From the NCBI RefSeq assembly GCF_949628215.1, contig NC_134280.1, forward strand, positions 12,845,795 through 12,909,794: 64,000 nucleotides of DNA, in the 5' to 3' direction. This stretch comes from Phalacrocorax aristotelis. Lineage: Eukaryota > Chordata > Aves > Suliformes > Phalacrocoracidae. Shown one piece after another: positions 45,181-58,700 of this stretch; positions within the stretch are counted from its first letter, which is position 1, and each line of letters begins with the position of its first letter. The notes under the pieces were generated by a model. It saw only the letters and a list, made by a program, of their open reading frames with translations. It was not told the DNA's origin and ran no database searches. Made by a program: the position numbers and the translations under genes.

Positions 45181-45317
45181 GTCCACAGGCATATTACATT
45201 GCTTTATTTAACAAAAAAAAAAAGTCCATCCAGACAGCTTCTTTTGGGGAACAGCTTTACATTCCTGAGAGTGAATAACTGTTGGAACAAGACTGCCTCT
45301 AAACGTTCCAGGCCTTG
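45180..45317 (-). other. SEC22A: SEC22A 3' UTR, minimal extent
   Basis: Sequence after the stop up to the first AATAAA on the minus strand (45208-45203). Longer forms are possible, because further AATAAA motifs occur at 45123-45118 and beyond. Confidence 0.4.
45203..45208 (-). terminator. Candidate poly(A) signal of SEC22A
   Basis: AATAAA on the minus strand (plus strand tttatt), about 110 nt after the stop codon. It would give a very short 3' UTR; a second signal lies at 45118-45123. Confidence 0.4.
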
Positions 45318-45518
45318 TCAGACATTGTAATCAGGGGACTTTCCCTGTGGTTGTCGTAGTCGAATTTGTAAGGTAGAAAATGCTCCCACAGTCACATGAA
45401 AGAAGAGCTGCCACAGGTTGCGCAGTTCATACAGATACATGTTACACAGGCAAATTAACCCAAAAGTCAGGAAGGATTTGGCATTCCTCCAGCCTGTGTA
45501 GTATACAAACAGGTAACA
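45318..45518 (-). CDS. SEC22A: SEC22A last coding exon
   Basis: 201 nt after acceptor ctcctgacag. It encodes [20 protein letters not shown], then two further hydrophobic segments around [10 protein letters not shown] and [10 protein letters not shown], and ends KSPDYNV with stop TGA at 45320-45318. The human protein ends KAPDYDV. Confidence 0.96.
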   Translation of the reverse strand, partial: CYLFVYYTGWRNAKSFLTFGLICLCNMYLYELRNLWQLFFHVTVGAFSTLQIRLRQPQGKSPDYNV

Positions 45519-48500
45519 CTGTCAGGAGATAAAAGAGAAATCAGATTACTGCATGGAAAATAACTTCCACTGAAGAAACACTACCTGGCTGTTGAGAAAT
45601 TAGAAACCCAAAACAAGTAAAAGTCTAAATCAAATATGTAAGAGCAGTATCAATTTAGTAGTCACAGAAGGATGAAAAGTACCTGACACCAATACAAGGT
45701 TACATTTTAGTTCCATTAAACCCTCTTTCAGAACAATTCTCTCACAATAATTGATTACAACCTGCAATAATGAGTTGCTCATGACAGAGGGAAGTGGACA
45801 TTCCTGGCAATCTCTGGTCAAAATACACTCTGTTTCACTTGAGCAATGGAGATGGAGAAAGAGCGAGTGTTAAGCCTTCTTCAGGCGGAGCAATAGGAAG
45901 GACAGAAGATACCAGGGCCCTGCAGCCGGGAATACTCAGCACAAGGCAACCCCCCAGACACCAACCCAGTGTCCTCCTAGGGTTAATGCAGAGGAATAAC
46001 TGCCAGACGCAGAGAGGTCCACAAATACCCACTGCCCTTCTTCACGTTTTACGGGGCAGTTTCTGCACGCTGTTGTGCGCAGTTCCCGCATAGGATGTCA
46101 GGACTGCCTGCAGTTCCCTACTCTGCCTTCTTCCGACTGCAGCTGGGAATCTTTTCAGGTCTCTCACCTCAGTTTTCAACTCTAAAAGGACATAGCTTTT
46201 ACCTAGATATTATTTTTACTTCTACTATTGTTCAAACAACTTCCTTCTACAAAAACATTGTTTGCCCCCCTCTGGATTCTAGCCATCCCCTGTCTGCAGA
46301 AGAAAGTTTTGCTGTGCTTCAAGGTAGACAACAACATCACTTGGGCTTACTTGTATTCTAAATCTGTTCCTGGTGGATATATAACCATGCTCACACAAGT
46401 TTTTTAACAGTATCCATTATCAGCTTATCTAAGTGTCGTTTCTGTTCTTCTTTGACATTTGCCGCAATTTCTCAGTCAGAGAAACTCTACTTAATTTTTT
46501 TTCCATTTTTCAGGTTCCTCAAAAAAGGGCCAAAGCTTTGTACATTTGCAACCGAACAATGCAGTTTATTGAGGTTACTTCATATTCGATTTGAAACTCA
46601 ACCACTTTCTTATAAAGCAAGCATTTCCACTGTAAGAGTGGCTGAGATTAACAAAACTACCTGCAATTTCTGGATATCTAAATATCTGCAGAGATGCAAG
46701 TACTGACAGTATCACTAAGATTTGTATGTCCTTCCTCCAGAGCAAAGTAAAACTAGAGATAAGTAATCCACGTGTTTCAGAATCTAGATGGAATTCCTCT
46801 GAACCTGCTTGGCCATTCTGAGCAGAGCAAATGCAACCTACTTCTGCTGACAGTTTTACAAATCATATCTAAAAGAGCAATTAGTTGGTACTAGTATTCA
46901 GCAATAAGAATTCAGATAATTACAGATTACAGGAATGACACCAGAGCCTCAACAGATATATTTTGAATATTCAAGAAAAAGCCTACATCCCAAGCTGCAT
47001 GGATCCTTTCTTTAAAACAGCTCTATTCAAGTCAGACAGTGGGGAAAAGGCATACATCCTTATGTCTCCATGCACAGACATGCATACTTTACAAAGAATA
47101 AGGTTTCTAATTTGGGAGAGGAAGGAAGAATGTGTATGTGTCACACAAAAAAGAATGGAGGAGCTCCACCTTATCTGATATGGAACAGATTGTTGGCATG
47201 GAAAATTAACACCAATCTGAAGAATTATTTAAGGCAGAAGCTGATTAAAAGACAACAAGTGGTAAAGAACAGAAGTTGTACTGTGACATTTTGCTAGAGG
47301 TAAGTTATGGAGAATGGAGATCACAGGTAAGGTAACCTGGACAAAAGGCTGACTGATAGAAAGGCTGATATAAAAGGAAAATCCTGAGTCATTATTTTAT
47401 TTTATGGTCTGACATGATACTAAACATTGGCACATGGAAACAAGTAGAAACTGCATACTCCACAAGTGCAAGAGATTAAAAGCCAGAAGAATTATAGTAA
47501 CAGCAATTGAGCATGACAGACGTTTTAGGCATAGATAGCTAAACGTAACAGCAGTGTCCCTGAATGATAAATGCCAATGGGCACCAGAATACCTTGCTAC
47601 CAATTATATTGGAGTCAAATTCAGATGCAGAAATGGAAGACCTACAGACATGAAATGCAACGTGAAATATCAGACAGGAAAAGAAAAACATAGTGGAAAG
47701 TGGCTGAAAGCTTTGAAAAGGAAGGAGATGCACAATAACGTACAAAGTGAGGAAAATTCTGGGGTGTCGTGCCTAGGTATTACTGTATTTACTTCAAATC
47801 CTCCCAAAGGAAAGAAGCAGCAGGGCATTTGTTCCAATGGTTAAGTTTACTTGAGCTATGAAACTACTACTTTAAGGAAATTACATAAACTCCACTGCTT
47901 GACTTTAGAGATAAATTGTAAGCTCCAGACAGAAAAGTACACCAAATCTCAATCAACTAACTGGAGAAAAATGCCAGTAAACAGAAGCTCTTTGTACCAG
48001 TCGATTGTATGATAGTTTTTGATTAATGAAATAAAACAGAGCAGAAATTATTTTTATAATCACCCAATTTAAGTATTTGACATTTAAGGAAACATGATGA
48101 CATTTCTGCATGACTGCGTAATGTTTCTAAACTCTAGTGAATTATGCAAGCCGAAGAACACACCTGGTACAAACATGCTGCTGTTCCAAGAAAAAATGCA
48201 ATAACGTAGCTGAAATCTTCGCCTTCATTCTGTGAAAATAAAATAAAAAGCCATGCTTTACAATGTTTCAGTGAAATACCAGATATTTACAGTATGAAAG
48301 TTACTAATTATTGTATGTTAAAATAGTCTCACATAGAGATTTATAATAATTCCAATGCCACGATAAGCCAAAAAAGTTAGCACTAATCATTGCTTATTTT
48401 ACATGTCTGGAAAAAAACCCTCTGTGATCTGGAACCTGACCAAAATGTTTATTCACAACAGGCACCTAATGCTGACATTTTCCAAAGCCTTAAAGGAAGT

Positions 48501-51500
48501 CCAGCTCTAACACTGGACACTTTCCTTCCCCAGGTGCCTTTGAAAATTCAAGTATAAACGCTGGTAACTACCTTTAATATCAACTTTGTAGAATTGTGCC
48601 TTCCTCCAGCTTCACAAAATGGAAACAAGATAAAAGAAAAAGACAGAGTGGCCACTAGGGTGTGGTAAAACTCTACGCAGAGAACAATGCAGGCAGCTCT
48701 GCGTTGATGGCTGTGAGAACAAACAAAAGCACCTGAACTTATCAGAGAGAGATTATTGGAAAATTAAGTTTTCTTGAAGGAAAAGAGGGAGACATTTACT
48801 TGAAGTGACAGATCTTTCCATTATTTGTTTTTTAAAAAAATCCAAAATAAAAAACACAACCAATAAACCCCAAAAACCCAAACCCCCAAAATATTCCTTC
48901 CAACTTATTCAGACAGGTTGCTATTGTTTCTATGGAGCTAAGCAGAATAAATTTACATGCTCAGTGATTATTCTAACTGCATTTTCAGCAAACATCTGTG
49001 ACAATCAAAAACTTTCCCAGGAAAACAATGGGTACTTATGCAAATGTTCTTCCTCGAATGCAAATTTCATTTTGAGAAGGTGGTGGTCCATTCGGAACTA
49101 CAATTTGTTTCTGCTCAGAGTATGTTCAGTGTGAAGCATTCATATCTACAGTGTTGACTAGGGAGAAGTTTGTATGTGTGCACATAAAATATACCTACAC
49201 AATGCAGTACACTACCAAACCACATGCAAATCTTTGCCTCAGTGCCACTGCATATTTGCTGGAGCACAGCTACAGATTATAATCAGTGTTTTTATTCGGG
49301 TGTTAGCAAACCTCTGTTACAAAGGAAACACTAATTCAGGGAGAAGCTTTTGAATGACTTCTCAGAAATTCTATTAATCACTTTTTGGATTATTTCTCCC
49401 TGAACTTTGTAGATTTTTCCATAACAAAGTAAATTAAGAGAAATTTCAATAGATTTTATGTGTGCCTCATTTGTCAGAAATGAAAAAATATCTTCCATCT
49501 GTACTGCCATCTACTACCCCCACATGCAATGACATACAGAATAAAATGAATTGGCTGCGCTATCATCAGTTAATCTAACACCAGCATTTCTTTTTGAAAA
49601 AAATCAGCTGTGGAAAGGTAACAAAAGAAGTTCTAGAAACGTTACACAAAGTGATGGAATTCTGTTCAGTATTATTCATACTACAGTGTACTTCAAATTC
49701 ATTCCTATTTATAAACCGGAGAAGCGTGCATAACAGAAAAATCTAATTAGGGATAGATTACTAGGGATAAAGTAGAGAAGTATGTTCACTATTTCATTCT
49801 TGTTTTTTCTTTAAAAAACAAAAACATCTCAAAAGAAGGACCTAGCATGGAACACTTTTGTTAACCCTGTTCATCTATTCATTAGTCTTCAGGAAGTGCT
49901 GAGACCTCAAACATCACTGCTTTATTAAATCTTTACATATATCAGATATACGTTTGAATAAAAACATTATCTATTAGCCAAGCAGGAGGATTCTCATTTT
50001 CTTTCAGAAAACTTCCATGTGAGTTTTAGTTTCTACCTCCATCACACAACAGTAGAGCCATTTAATGTTAAGTGGGGTTTTTTTGTAGTAACACACATGA
50101 ACTTTCTACATGCACATTGATTTGAATTGTTTGAAATAATTAAGCACTATTATTTTCATGTAGTGATGAGAATACAACTAGCACAAGAAATGGAATAGAA
50201 AGAAACTGAAAGGCACAGGGAGGGTCAGAGCAGAGCAAATGTTTGTTGGGAGGTTGTTTGGTGAGGGAGGTGGTGTTGTTTTTGGGGAGGCCTTTAGAAG
50301 AAATCACCTGTCAGTCTCCCTTACATTGACCCTTTCAGCACACAAAGAGAAATACGCATTCTACTTAAGAAGGTTTATTAAAAACAAACAAAAACTGAAC
50401 AAGGTTTCTGAAAAACAATTTTTACAAAACCTGTTTAGAAGATCCCTGCTCTGAGGACCTTTCAAAAAAATTTGGCCAGATTTTCAAAGCTGTTCATCAT
50501 TTCTCTCAAGCGTTTTTAAATAACATCTATCAAAATTACACGTCTCATATCCTGGCATAAATTTAGAAAACAGAACATTATGTTCACATACTCACTGCTA
50601 CCAAGGCACCTAGGGAAAGAGTCAGCCACCCACCCTCTATTGCTTTTGAAACTCACAGCCTCAATGAATGATGCATCACACTCAAGAAGGATGCACAGAT
50701 CACAAACAATAACAGGTTTCATAAACAGAGGTCTGACCTCACAAACAATATTTCTGAAAATAAAACTGGCAAGACTTAGTTCATACAACAAGTGTCTTCT
50801 AAGGTCATATTATGATTGCTGTGATGCACAACTCTTAAATTCATAAACATGTACAATACCTGGAGAAGACTTTCTATTGCATGAAAGCCACGAATTAAAT
50901 TCAAAGCCCCGCATAACAAACTAAGCACAAATGAGACAATCCCTGGCAGAGTCACAGGTTCCAGACGCTGATGAGGAGCTGTAAAGCAGAAGATCAAAAG
51001 AAGATATCAGAGGTCAGAGCAATGTCTTTAGAAATTTAGTAAAATAGTAATCTCATTTTTCAGGGGCTTCTAGCTGGAGAAGAGATCACTGAAGCAAACC
51101 ACAAAAGGTCAATCTTTTTTCTAAAGTGAAGAAGAAATATTTTAAATATTTCAACACAAGTTTTGACAAAAAGTATACTTTCCTTCAATTCATGTATGTA
51201 GTTGTCTTATTATATTTAGTCTTTAACTTAACACATTCAGTTTATTCAGTATGGTACTGAAAGCTGCTCAAATATGCCAGAAAAATCAACAGCAAATGAT
51301 GCAGTTGCTAGTGAAATTTGTCCACAATTAGTAGCCAGCTAGTAAGTCACATACTTCAGAGCTCCTCTAACAATCTTTTTTTTTTTAAAAAAAAAAACCA
51401 CTAATGCATTAGCAGAGCTATTGAGACTGATTTAGCTTGTTTGCTGAATGGAACAGTAGAAGGCAAAGCTATTACCTTAAAATACAGCCAGTAACCTCTA

Positions 51501-52690
51501 CCTTAAAAAATACAGCCAGTGAGTGCTACCAAAGACACAGATAAAAAGACAGGTCTGAAACTAAGCTAGTATCTATATTACAACCTTATACAGACCTTCC
51601 ACATAGTGCTTAGAAGTCTCTTACAAAACACATTCAAATTCAAACACACTTTCTTTCCACGCACACCCACTTTTTCTGGCTTAGCTAGGGTCACAAGTAC
51701 ACTACTGTTGTGTATGTTCCTCATTATCATCTCTTTCCATAATTAATAGCAGAAAGCAAATATGAAAAAACAATGCAAAACTCTTAACAGTCTAGGCAAC
51801 ACTGGGAAAACAATAGAATTACTGAGCCATACTTAAATCATTCTGTTCAAATCAACGAAGTGTAAAGATGGGAACAATGAGGTTAACGAACTGTAACATT
51901 AATAGAGAGAGGGGTGTCAATCCTGGTTGCCTGCATTGCACAAATCCAGGAAAAAGCCCTTCCAAACAGTTTATGAAGTTACACAACCTAAAGAAAAAAT
52001 GACAAAAGCTATTTCACATTGATAAGCAGACAGGGCTGTCTATTATGAATAAAGAATAAAACACAAAATTAGTTCGATTAACTCATTTGTGCTGACTTTA
52101 ACAGTGTAATCAGTATTTTTATTTTTTAAACAAAAGCATGACCCATGTTTAACTTCCAGAGCTTATTGCTTTTCTAACCATAGTGCATATTAAAGGAACA
52201 CCTCCAGCAATCACTCAGTTAAGGATAGATATGGTATTTGATTACCAAACCATTGTTTTTCAGTGACTTATAACTGGTTGATTTGGGTTTTTTCAAACCA
52301 TCTCATCTAGAGAGTGTCAAAAAGCTGACGGTGTATGTGACTGGTTTTAGCCAAAGATCATTGCATTTCATTAACTGGTGGATGAAATTAGTTCACTGCT
52401 CTCCATGCACAGCTCTCCAGACAACCTCATTTTCCCCACGTATCAGAGTAACTTTAAAACATCATGTGTTAAAACAGTATTTAAAACACCTCTTTGAGAA
52501 CCATGAGGGGAAAAATGAGTCTTGTCAGCTAAATCAAGACAGCCTATGAAGGACCATAAAACAGTAACTTCTCTTATTAAAATATGAAAACAAACCCAAA
52601 AACTTCAAAGGACGTTGCATACTGCTACTGATGTCATTAAGTTCTCCAGGGCTTAATAAATTTTAGTGTTACAATCAAAGCAACAAGAGT

Positions 52691-52722
<32 letters not shown>

Positions 52723-55700
52723 AGGGCAAAACCACAAGGATGAAGGAGTGTCAGAGAAGGCAAGGTAAAGGACAGCTGACCTTGAATCAGTACATCCATA
52801 ACTCTTAAGAGATTATAATTGCCATATCAAAAACTCTCTACACAAGCCAAGGGTCAAATAAAGCACAAATTCTGAATTAAAATGTTGAAATTTAAATAAA
52901 AAATTTGGACGTTTGCACAATGTGAGAAACTGCACATTAAATGCTTATTTAAAAGTTAAAAAAAAAAAACACCACAAAAACCAACAAAAAAATCAAATAC
53001 ACCATCAGCCAAAAGGTAACTCAGAAAATGGTATATTTATCCTAACCATATAAATACCTAAAACATCACACATCAGCATGCTGTCATCCTATTTCTAATG
53101 CCTGCCAACACCTACATTTGCCTTTGAAGCAAAATTCTATCCATAATCTGCACACTTTCTGCTTCACACATTAATAATTACCCCTTTTCCTCACTACACA
53201 GCACAACTTTCACTAACGGAAACGGGCTGCTATTTTCAGTTACTTTAACAACGTAAGAGGCCTAGACACTAGACCTTGGATACATACCCAATTACAAGTA
53301 TAAGCAAGTAACAGACAACGCTTCATCAGCATAGCCAAAACTAACACATCGAATCCTGCTATTCTGTGTAACAAAACTAGATTTGCATCCACCTGACTTC
53401 CTACCTCTGCATGCTAACCTGATTTAACAGACTTAATTCACTTATAGCAAGTCATGTTTTTTAACAGGACAGCACATTCAGGAAATTACACTAGGCAAAC
53501 CACATCTTTTTGTGAGAATTTGTCCTTAGAGCAAAGGAGAAACTTTGAAGTCTGGCCAACTGAGTGGGCTAGCAAACATCCAGAGAAGGTTCGTTTCAAG
53601 GGTGGAGAGAAGTGATGAATGCAAAGAATTACAAAACTATTAGCAGACTTGCTAAAAAAGACACTGTTATTCACTAGCATCTAAAATTTGAAGAGCTGAA
53701 GAAGGACCAAAGTGCAAACCTCTCATAATGTACAGCCCTTTGATGGTGAGTTTCTACAGCAATTCAAGGAAGGAAGCAGATAACTGAACAAAGAGATCTA
53801 TGGATTTCAGAGGAAGAAAGTTGTAAGTAACTGGAAGAGGGGAAAAAAAAGAAGAAAGTCGACATGGAAAGAAAAGAGGACAAAAGAACTGCTTCTGTAA
53901 GACAAGTCATGGAGAGGTAGGTGAAAAAAAATTGGAATATCATCTGCCAATTATTGTTCAATTTTGCTGTACAGTAAAAAGGGAAATGGTCCTTACACAC
54001 TTTAATTTAGGGCCACATGATCTTCCAACACTTTTACTCAGAAAAGTGATGAAAACCTCATCTCCCACTACACGGACAACTTTAAAAACACAGGCAATTT
54101 TGACACAGGCCAAATTCTCTCATGCTTATTGTCCTTTCTTTTTCCAAATGCAGGAAGTTTGGATCCAGACAATATTCAGAGTTAGCCGGTTGCCACTTCT
54201 GCCACTATAACCTTTTCCACAAGCCAGGATTACACCAGAATATTAAGAGGTAACAATGATGTAAACATCGCAGTGGCAAACGAACGGTATCACAGCATTA
54301 CATACTTTTAAAAGCAGCAAATGATTAAAGGTATGTACAGTGCTGCTTAAAAGATTCCACTCTCCTAAACAGTTTAAACACCTTCACACTTTTCCTTTAT
54401 TAATTTTCCAGAATCTCTAATACTATTAAATCGCAAATACCAATTTTGTAAGCTATTTCTACATTATCTCATAGCACCTAGAATTCGCGCAGGATCAGGA
54501 CCCCAGCAGTACAAATAAGGGTACCCCAGCAATTTTGTTTGTTTTTCATCTTCAGTAGACAGTCATTTCAATCTCCTAGAGGAATCTTTACAAGCCAAGT
54601 AATTAGGATAATACACTGGCAAAGAAATCCTATTTATTTTTATATATATATATATATATAAAACTGCACAAATTAAGGTGATCTCATATGAGAAATCTGT
54701 AGGAAGTGTTTAGATTTACGATAGCAATTTTCACCCTGACACAGAATGGCACGTGTATTTCTGCCCAGGATAACTAGCCTTATAGAGAGCGGTACTTTTG
54801 GGAAAAAGGGAAAGATATTACCTTCCTTTTATTCTGTTCATGTTTTTGCTTCCCTAGACTTGGAAGATGGACATCAGATTATGTCAGTTTCGCATGTGAA
54901 CTCCACATATTAGTGCAAGGACTCGGAGAGTTTTAAGTTTTCTGTCCTGGTGGGAAACACCTAAATGTGGGCCTCAAACTGATTCAGAGCATTCATTTAA
55001 TAGCACAAACAACACAGTTCAACCACACAATTCCATATTTGCCTCCTACATTAAATAAATAGAATTTTTTTTAAATTAATGGCTACTTAAATGAATGTGG
55101 CCAGTATGTACAAAATTGCTATTATTAACAGCGTACACAAGGCACTTATTTTAGAGACCACATCTTTTAGCCAGCACAGCTCTTTGGGTTTTCACCATCA
55201 CAGATACTTCCTATAGTGACGCTTCTCCCTCCAGCTGCTCTAACTCCTGACACTATGCTCTTAGCTTATATCATCATTGGGTCTTACTGGGCAGAAATAA
55301 AAATTTTCGTAACTCTTAAAAGGTCATGCAGATTTTTTTTTTCCCTTCAATAAAGCAGTCCACTGAATAGACCCCATTTCTTTCTCTGAGTGCCTTGGGA
55401 AGATACGCACTTTGAGCAGAGGACACAACAGACATTTAAGCTAAAATACATGTAAGGTCATGGCAGCTTTATGTTTTAATAACATTATGGTGAAAAAGCT
55501 TTTTTTTAAGAAAAAAAAATATCAGAGATTAATTCTACCACCCTGTATCTGTCTTGTTTAAGGATACAAAAAAAGAGTCTGAAACTTACCTGCAGATATC
55601 TTACCGGTGCCCTTATATTCTGCCACAGATGAATGTGCAAACCCATTAGCTGAACCAAGTTCTGACACGGAAATTTGATAAGGTGGTCTCAGTTTGATTT

Positions 55701-58700
55701 CTGTCTGCATGTCAGCAAGATTCATCTTTGTTGACAAAGAACGTGTGTTGTTATATCTCTGTTTGGTCCTCTGAATGAAATTATCTGTGTAAAATTTAAA
55801 ATAAAAAGGTATACCCTTATGGACTTTCATCAATTTTTGTTAATCCAAGACTATGCAGCTTTATGTACTTCACAAACTGAAATCTAGTTTGAAATGCTTG
55901 TATTTATCTTGGATTTTTTAATACTATTTCTGTTTTGTGACTAACATATCATGGGCTATTTCTGCAGTAAAAAAAATTTAAGGTCTAGAAATCTAATTAC
56001 TTAACTGTGAATAAACTAATGACTTTTCACTGCATGAGGCTAGAATACATTGCTAATATAATGGATTTACTGCAGTTGTTCTAGCTTTTCTGTTAATTTT
56101 TTGTATGAATATTTACTAAACTAACTCCTGCATTCAAGTATAGACTTCCTTGAGTACAAAATGTGCTTGCAAAATATTCAGGCAGAGAAAATTAATACCA
56201 TACTATACAAAAATAACGACTGTAATAGAACTACATTTTAACAACTAGTAGGACAAAGACGGCATTGGGGGAAAAAAAAGCGTTCGTGGAAATCTTTGTA
56301 AGGAAGACAACAATGTTATACAGAAATTGTTAAAAATTGCCTGACTGAATTACAGACAGGAATTAACCACCCGGAATACCTTCCCTCTTATTTCTAAAAC
56401 TGCAGTTCTTTTTGTTCTAATGTGTTTTATAAGAATATTTTAAATAACTGCCTAACATACAGTATTAAAGCAACAGATACTAATGGAATCCATAAGAGCT
56501 GTCTTCTGGTATGTATGAGATTTGTTGTATTTGGAGCTTGCATGACAGCAGACTAAATGCTTCACTATATCACAAGAAAAATAAAAATCTCTCCCTTACA
56601 TGTACTGAACAAAAATTACCACACAGCTAAGAGCAAATATGACATGGCAATCTTTGACTTGAGAAATTTATGAAGCTCAATGCCTTTACAGGTTAAGTAT
56701 TCCAACAGGTATGAAGTAAAACAACTCCTAGTATTATTAACTAGGAGAAGATGAACTTCAGATTTGGTCACACAAGGCTTAAACCAAAACCTACTGGAAT
56801 GAGCAGAAAGATTATAAACAAGTTTGAATAAAACTAGTAGCCTAATTTAATGCCCACAGAAGTATTTCTTTATCTACCTGAAATACAGCTATAAACTGCC
56901 TTGGACATTTTTGTTTTGTGTGCATTAAGTTGCACATCTATTTAAATACTCATTTCTCTTAGTGTGAGAATGAAGGGGAAAAAAAGCCCGATCCTTACCA
57001 AACTCTATAAAACAGTACGGTCTGACAGCAGTATTTGTCTTCATCATATTGTAGGTAGTGATAAACTCTTTCTGAAGCTCATCCAGGAAGCAGAAAGCCA
57101 GGACACTTGGATAATTTTCAGTGCACAACATCATATAGCTCACTCCCAGAGAACTTATAAAGCTATAATTGAGACAACAAATTCAAAATTTCAAATTTAA
57201 CTCCAGGTAATTAGCCGTTTTGCTAGTGTGATCTCATATTCTGTAATCAGAAAAGCAGAAACTGCTCTGGGGTAGCAAAGGAATTAGTGTTTACTGAAAA
57301 GTCTAACACTGTGCTAGAAGAAAAACAATTTACTTTTAGGCAATGTTTAACGTTAACACCGCACTGCACGACCATATGAGAAACTCTTTTATACATATGT
57401 ATGTGTGTGTGTATATATGTGTGTGTGTGTACATACGTACATACTCTCACATACATGGAACAGAAAATAACATAAAGCTTTCAGGATATAGAAATACAGA
57501 AGGTTTGTCTCATAATAGCTTTTCATGCATCTCAAATGCAGAATGTGTGACCTGGTGCATCCCGAAAGTGCAAAACCTTATCTTCAGATTGGGGTGGGGG
57601 GGTGGAGGGCAGGGGGTGGGGGTGGGTCAGTTGTCTTCTAAAATACATGAGGAAAGAAAACTGTTCCAGAGAATATAGGATTTGTCATTCTCCAAAGATA
57701 GTTGCAAGGATTATCAGAGAGCACAAATATGAAATTAGAAAGGGATAGTTTTCAATATACATATCTCTATTGCATTTAGGCAGTTCATTAAATAGAGTTC
57801 ACATTTTCACGACACATTCAAATGTCTTCAAAATCTTGATGGATACCTTACCAAAGACAAAAGTAATAAAAAACGTCCTTATGCTTCCTTCTTAAAAGTT
57901 TCTTTTAAGCTGAGCAGTTTGCAAGCCAACTCAGCTGAGGTTTTAAAAAACACATGAACTAGAAAAAGTTTAGACCATGCTGGGCCTAATCCTGAGAAAT
58001 GCTGGAAACTCATGTATACCAATGGGAGAGAGAAGGGTGAGCATCTTCTAGGATCATTCAGGTGGTATACTTTCCACACTAACTTCTACATGTTTGCTAG
58101 GGGTTAGGATGAAATTACTCCTTCCTTTAAAACTGCATATCTAAATTAGAATCAGAATTTAGCTCATCTAAAATGCAGCTGAATTACCAACTACACACAG
58201 GTGCACCTAGTTACCAATACTATGGAGAAAGGTCACATGTAAAGCAAAATTCTGAGTAAACAGTAGATTCAAATAATTATTTCACAATAATCCAAGTTTC
58301 ACGCTGCATGCTGAAAAAAGAGGATCTTCTGAATTATTACTTAATCATTTTTGTCATGAGGGTACACTATCAAATTGACTAGGTCAAAAAAATTTAGTAG
58401 TAGTTATGGAGTAGTAGCATACGTAGGCTCCATTCAACCATTCAAGACTTGACTACACACTGCCTTCACACTAGAAAAATCATTCCCACCCTTCCTACTC
58501 CCTCACTCCCTGTGTGCCATGTGAAATAATTACTGAGTTATGCTTGGGCTTTAGGGCATGTTTCCTCTGAAGTCAACAGAAATCCTGAAAGCACAATAAA
58601 AGGGCCTAATTCCATAACATCCTAACCACAAGATTTCAGAAATACTGGGACATGAAAGTATTTGGATACTTAAAGTTTATGTAGACTAAGAAGAGAAAAC

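Larger units (their letters stand above)
50979..55589 (-). other. SEC22A intron with simple repeats
   Basis: About 4.6 kb, AT-rich. It contains a tandem duplication at 51473-51527, an A22 run at 52702-52723 and a (TA)n at 54640-54661. No gene was recognised. Confidence 0.8.

Noticed and set aside
52702..52723. Poly(A) tract as tail of a processed pseudogene
   Set aside because: No gene-like sequence, target-site duplication or poly(A) signal lies on its left side.
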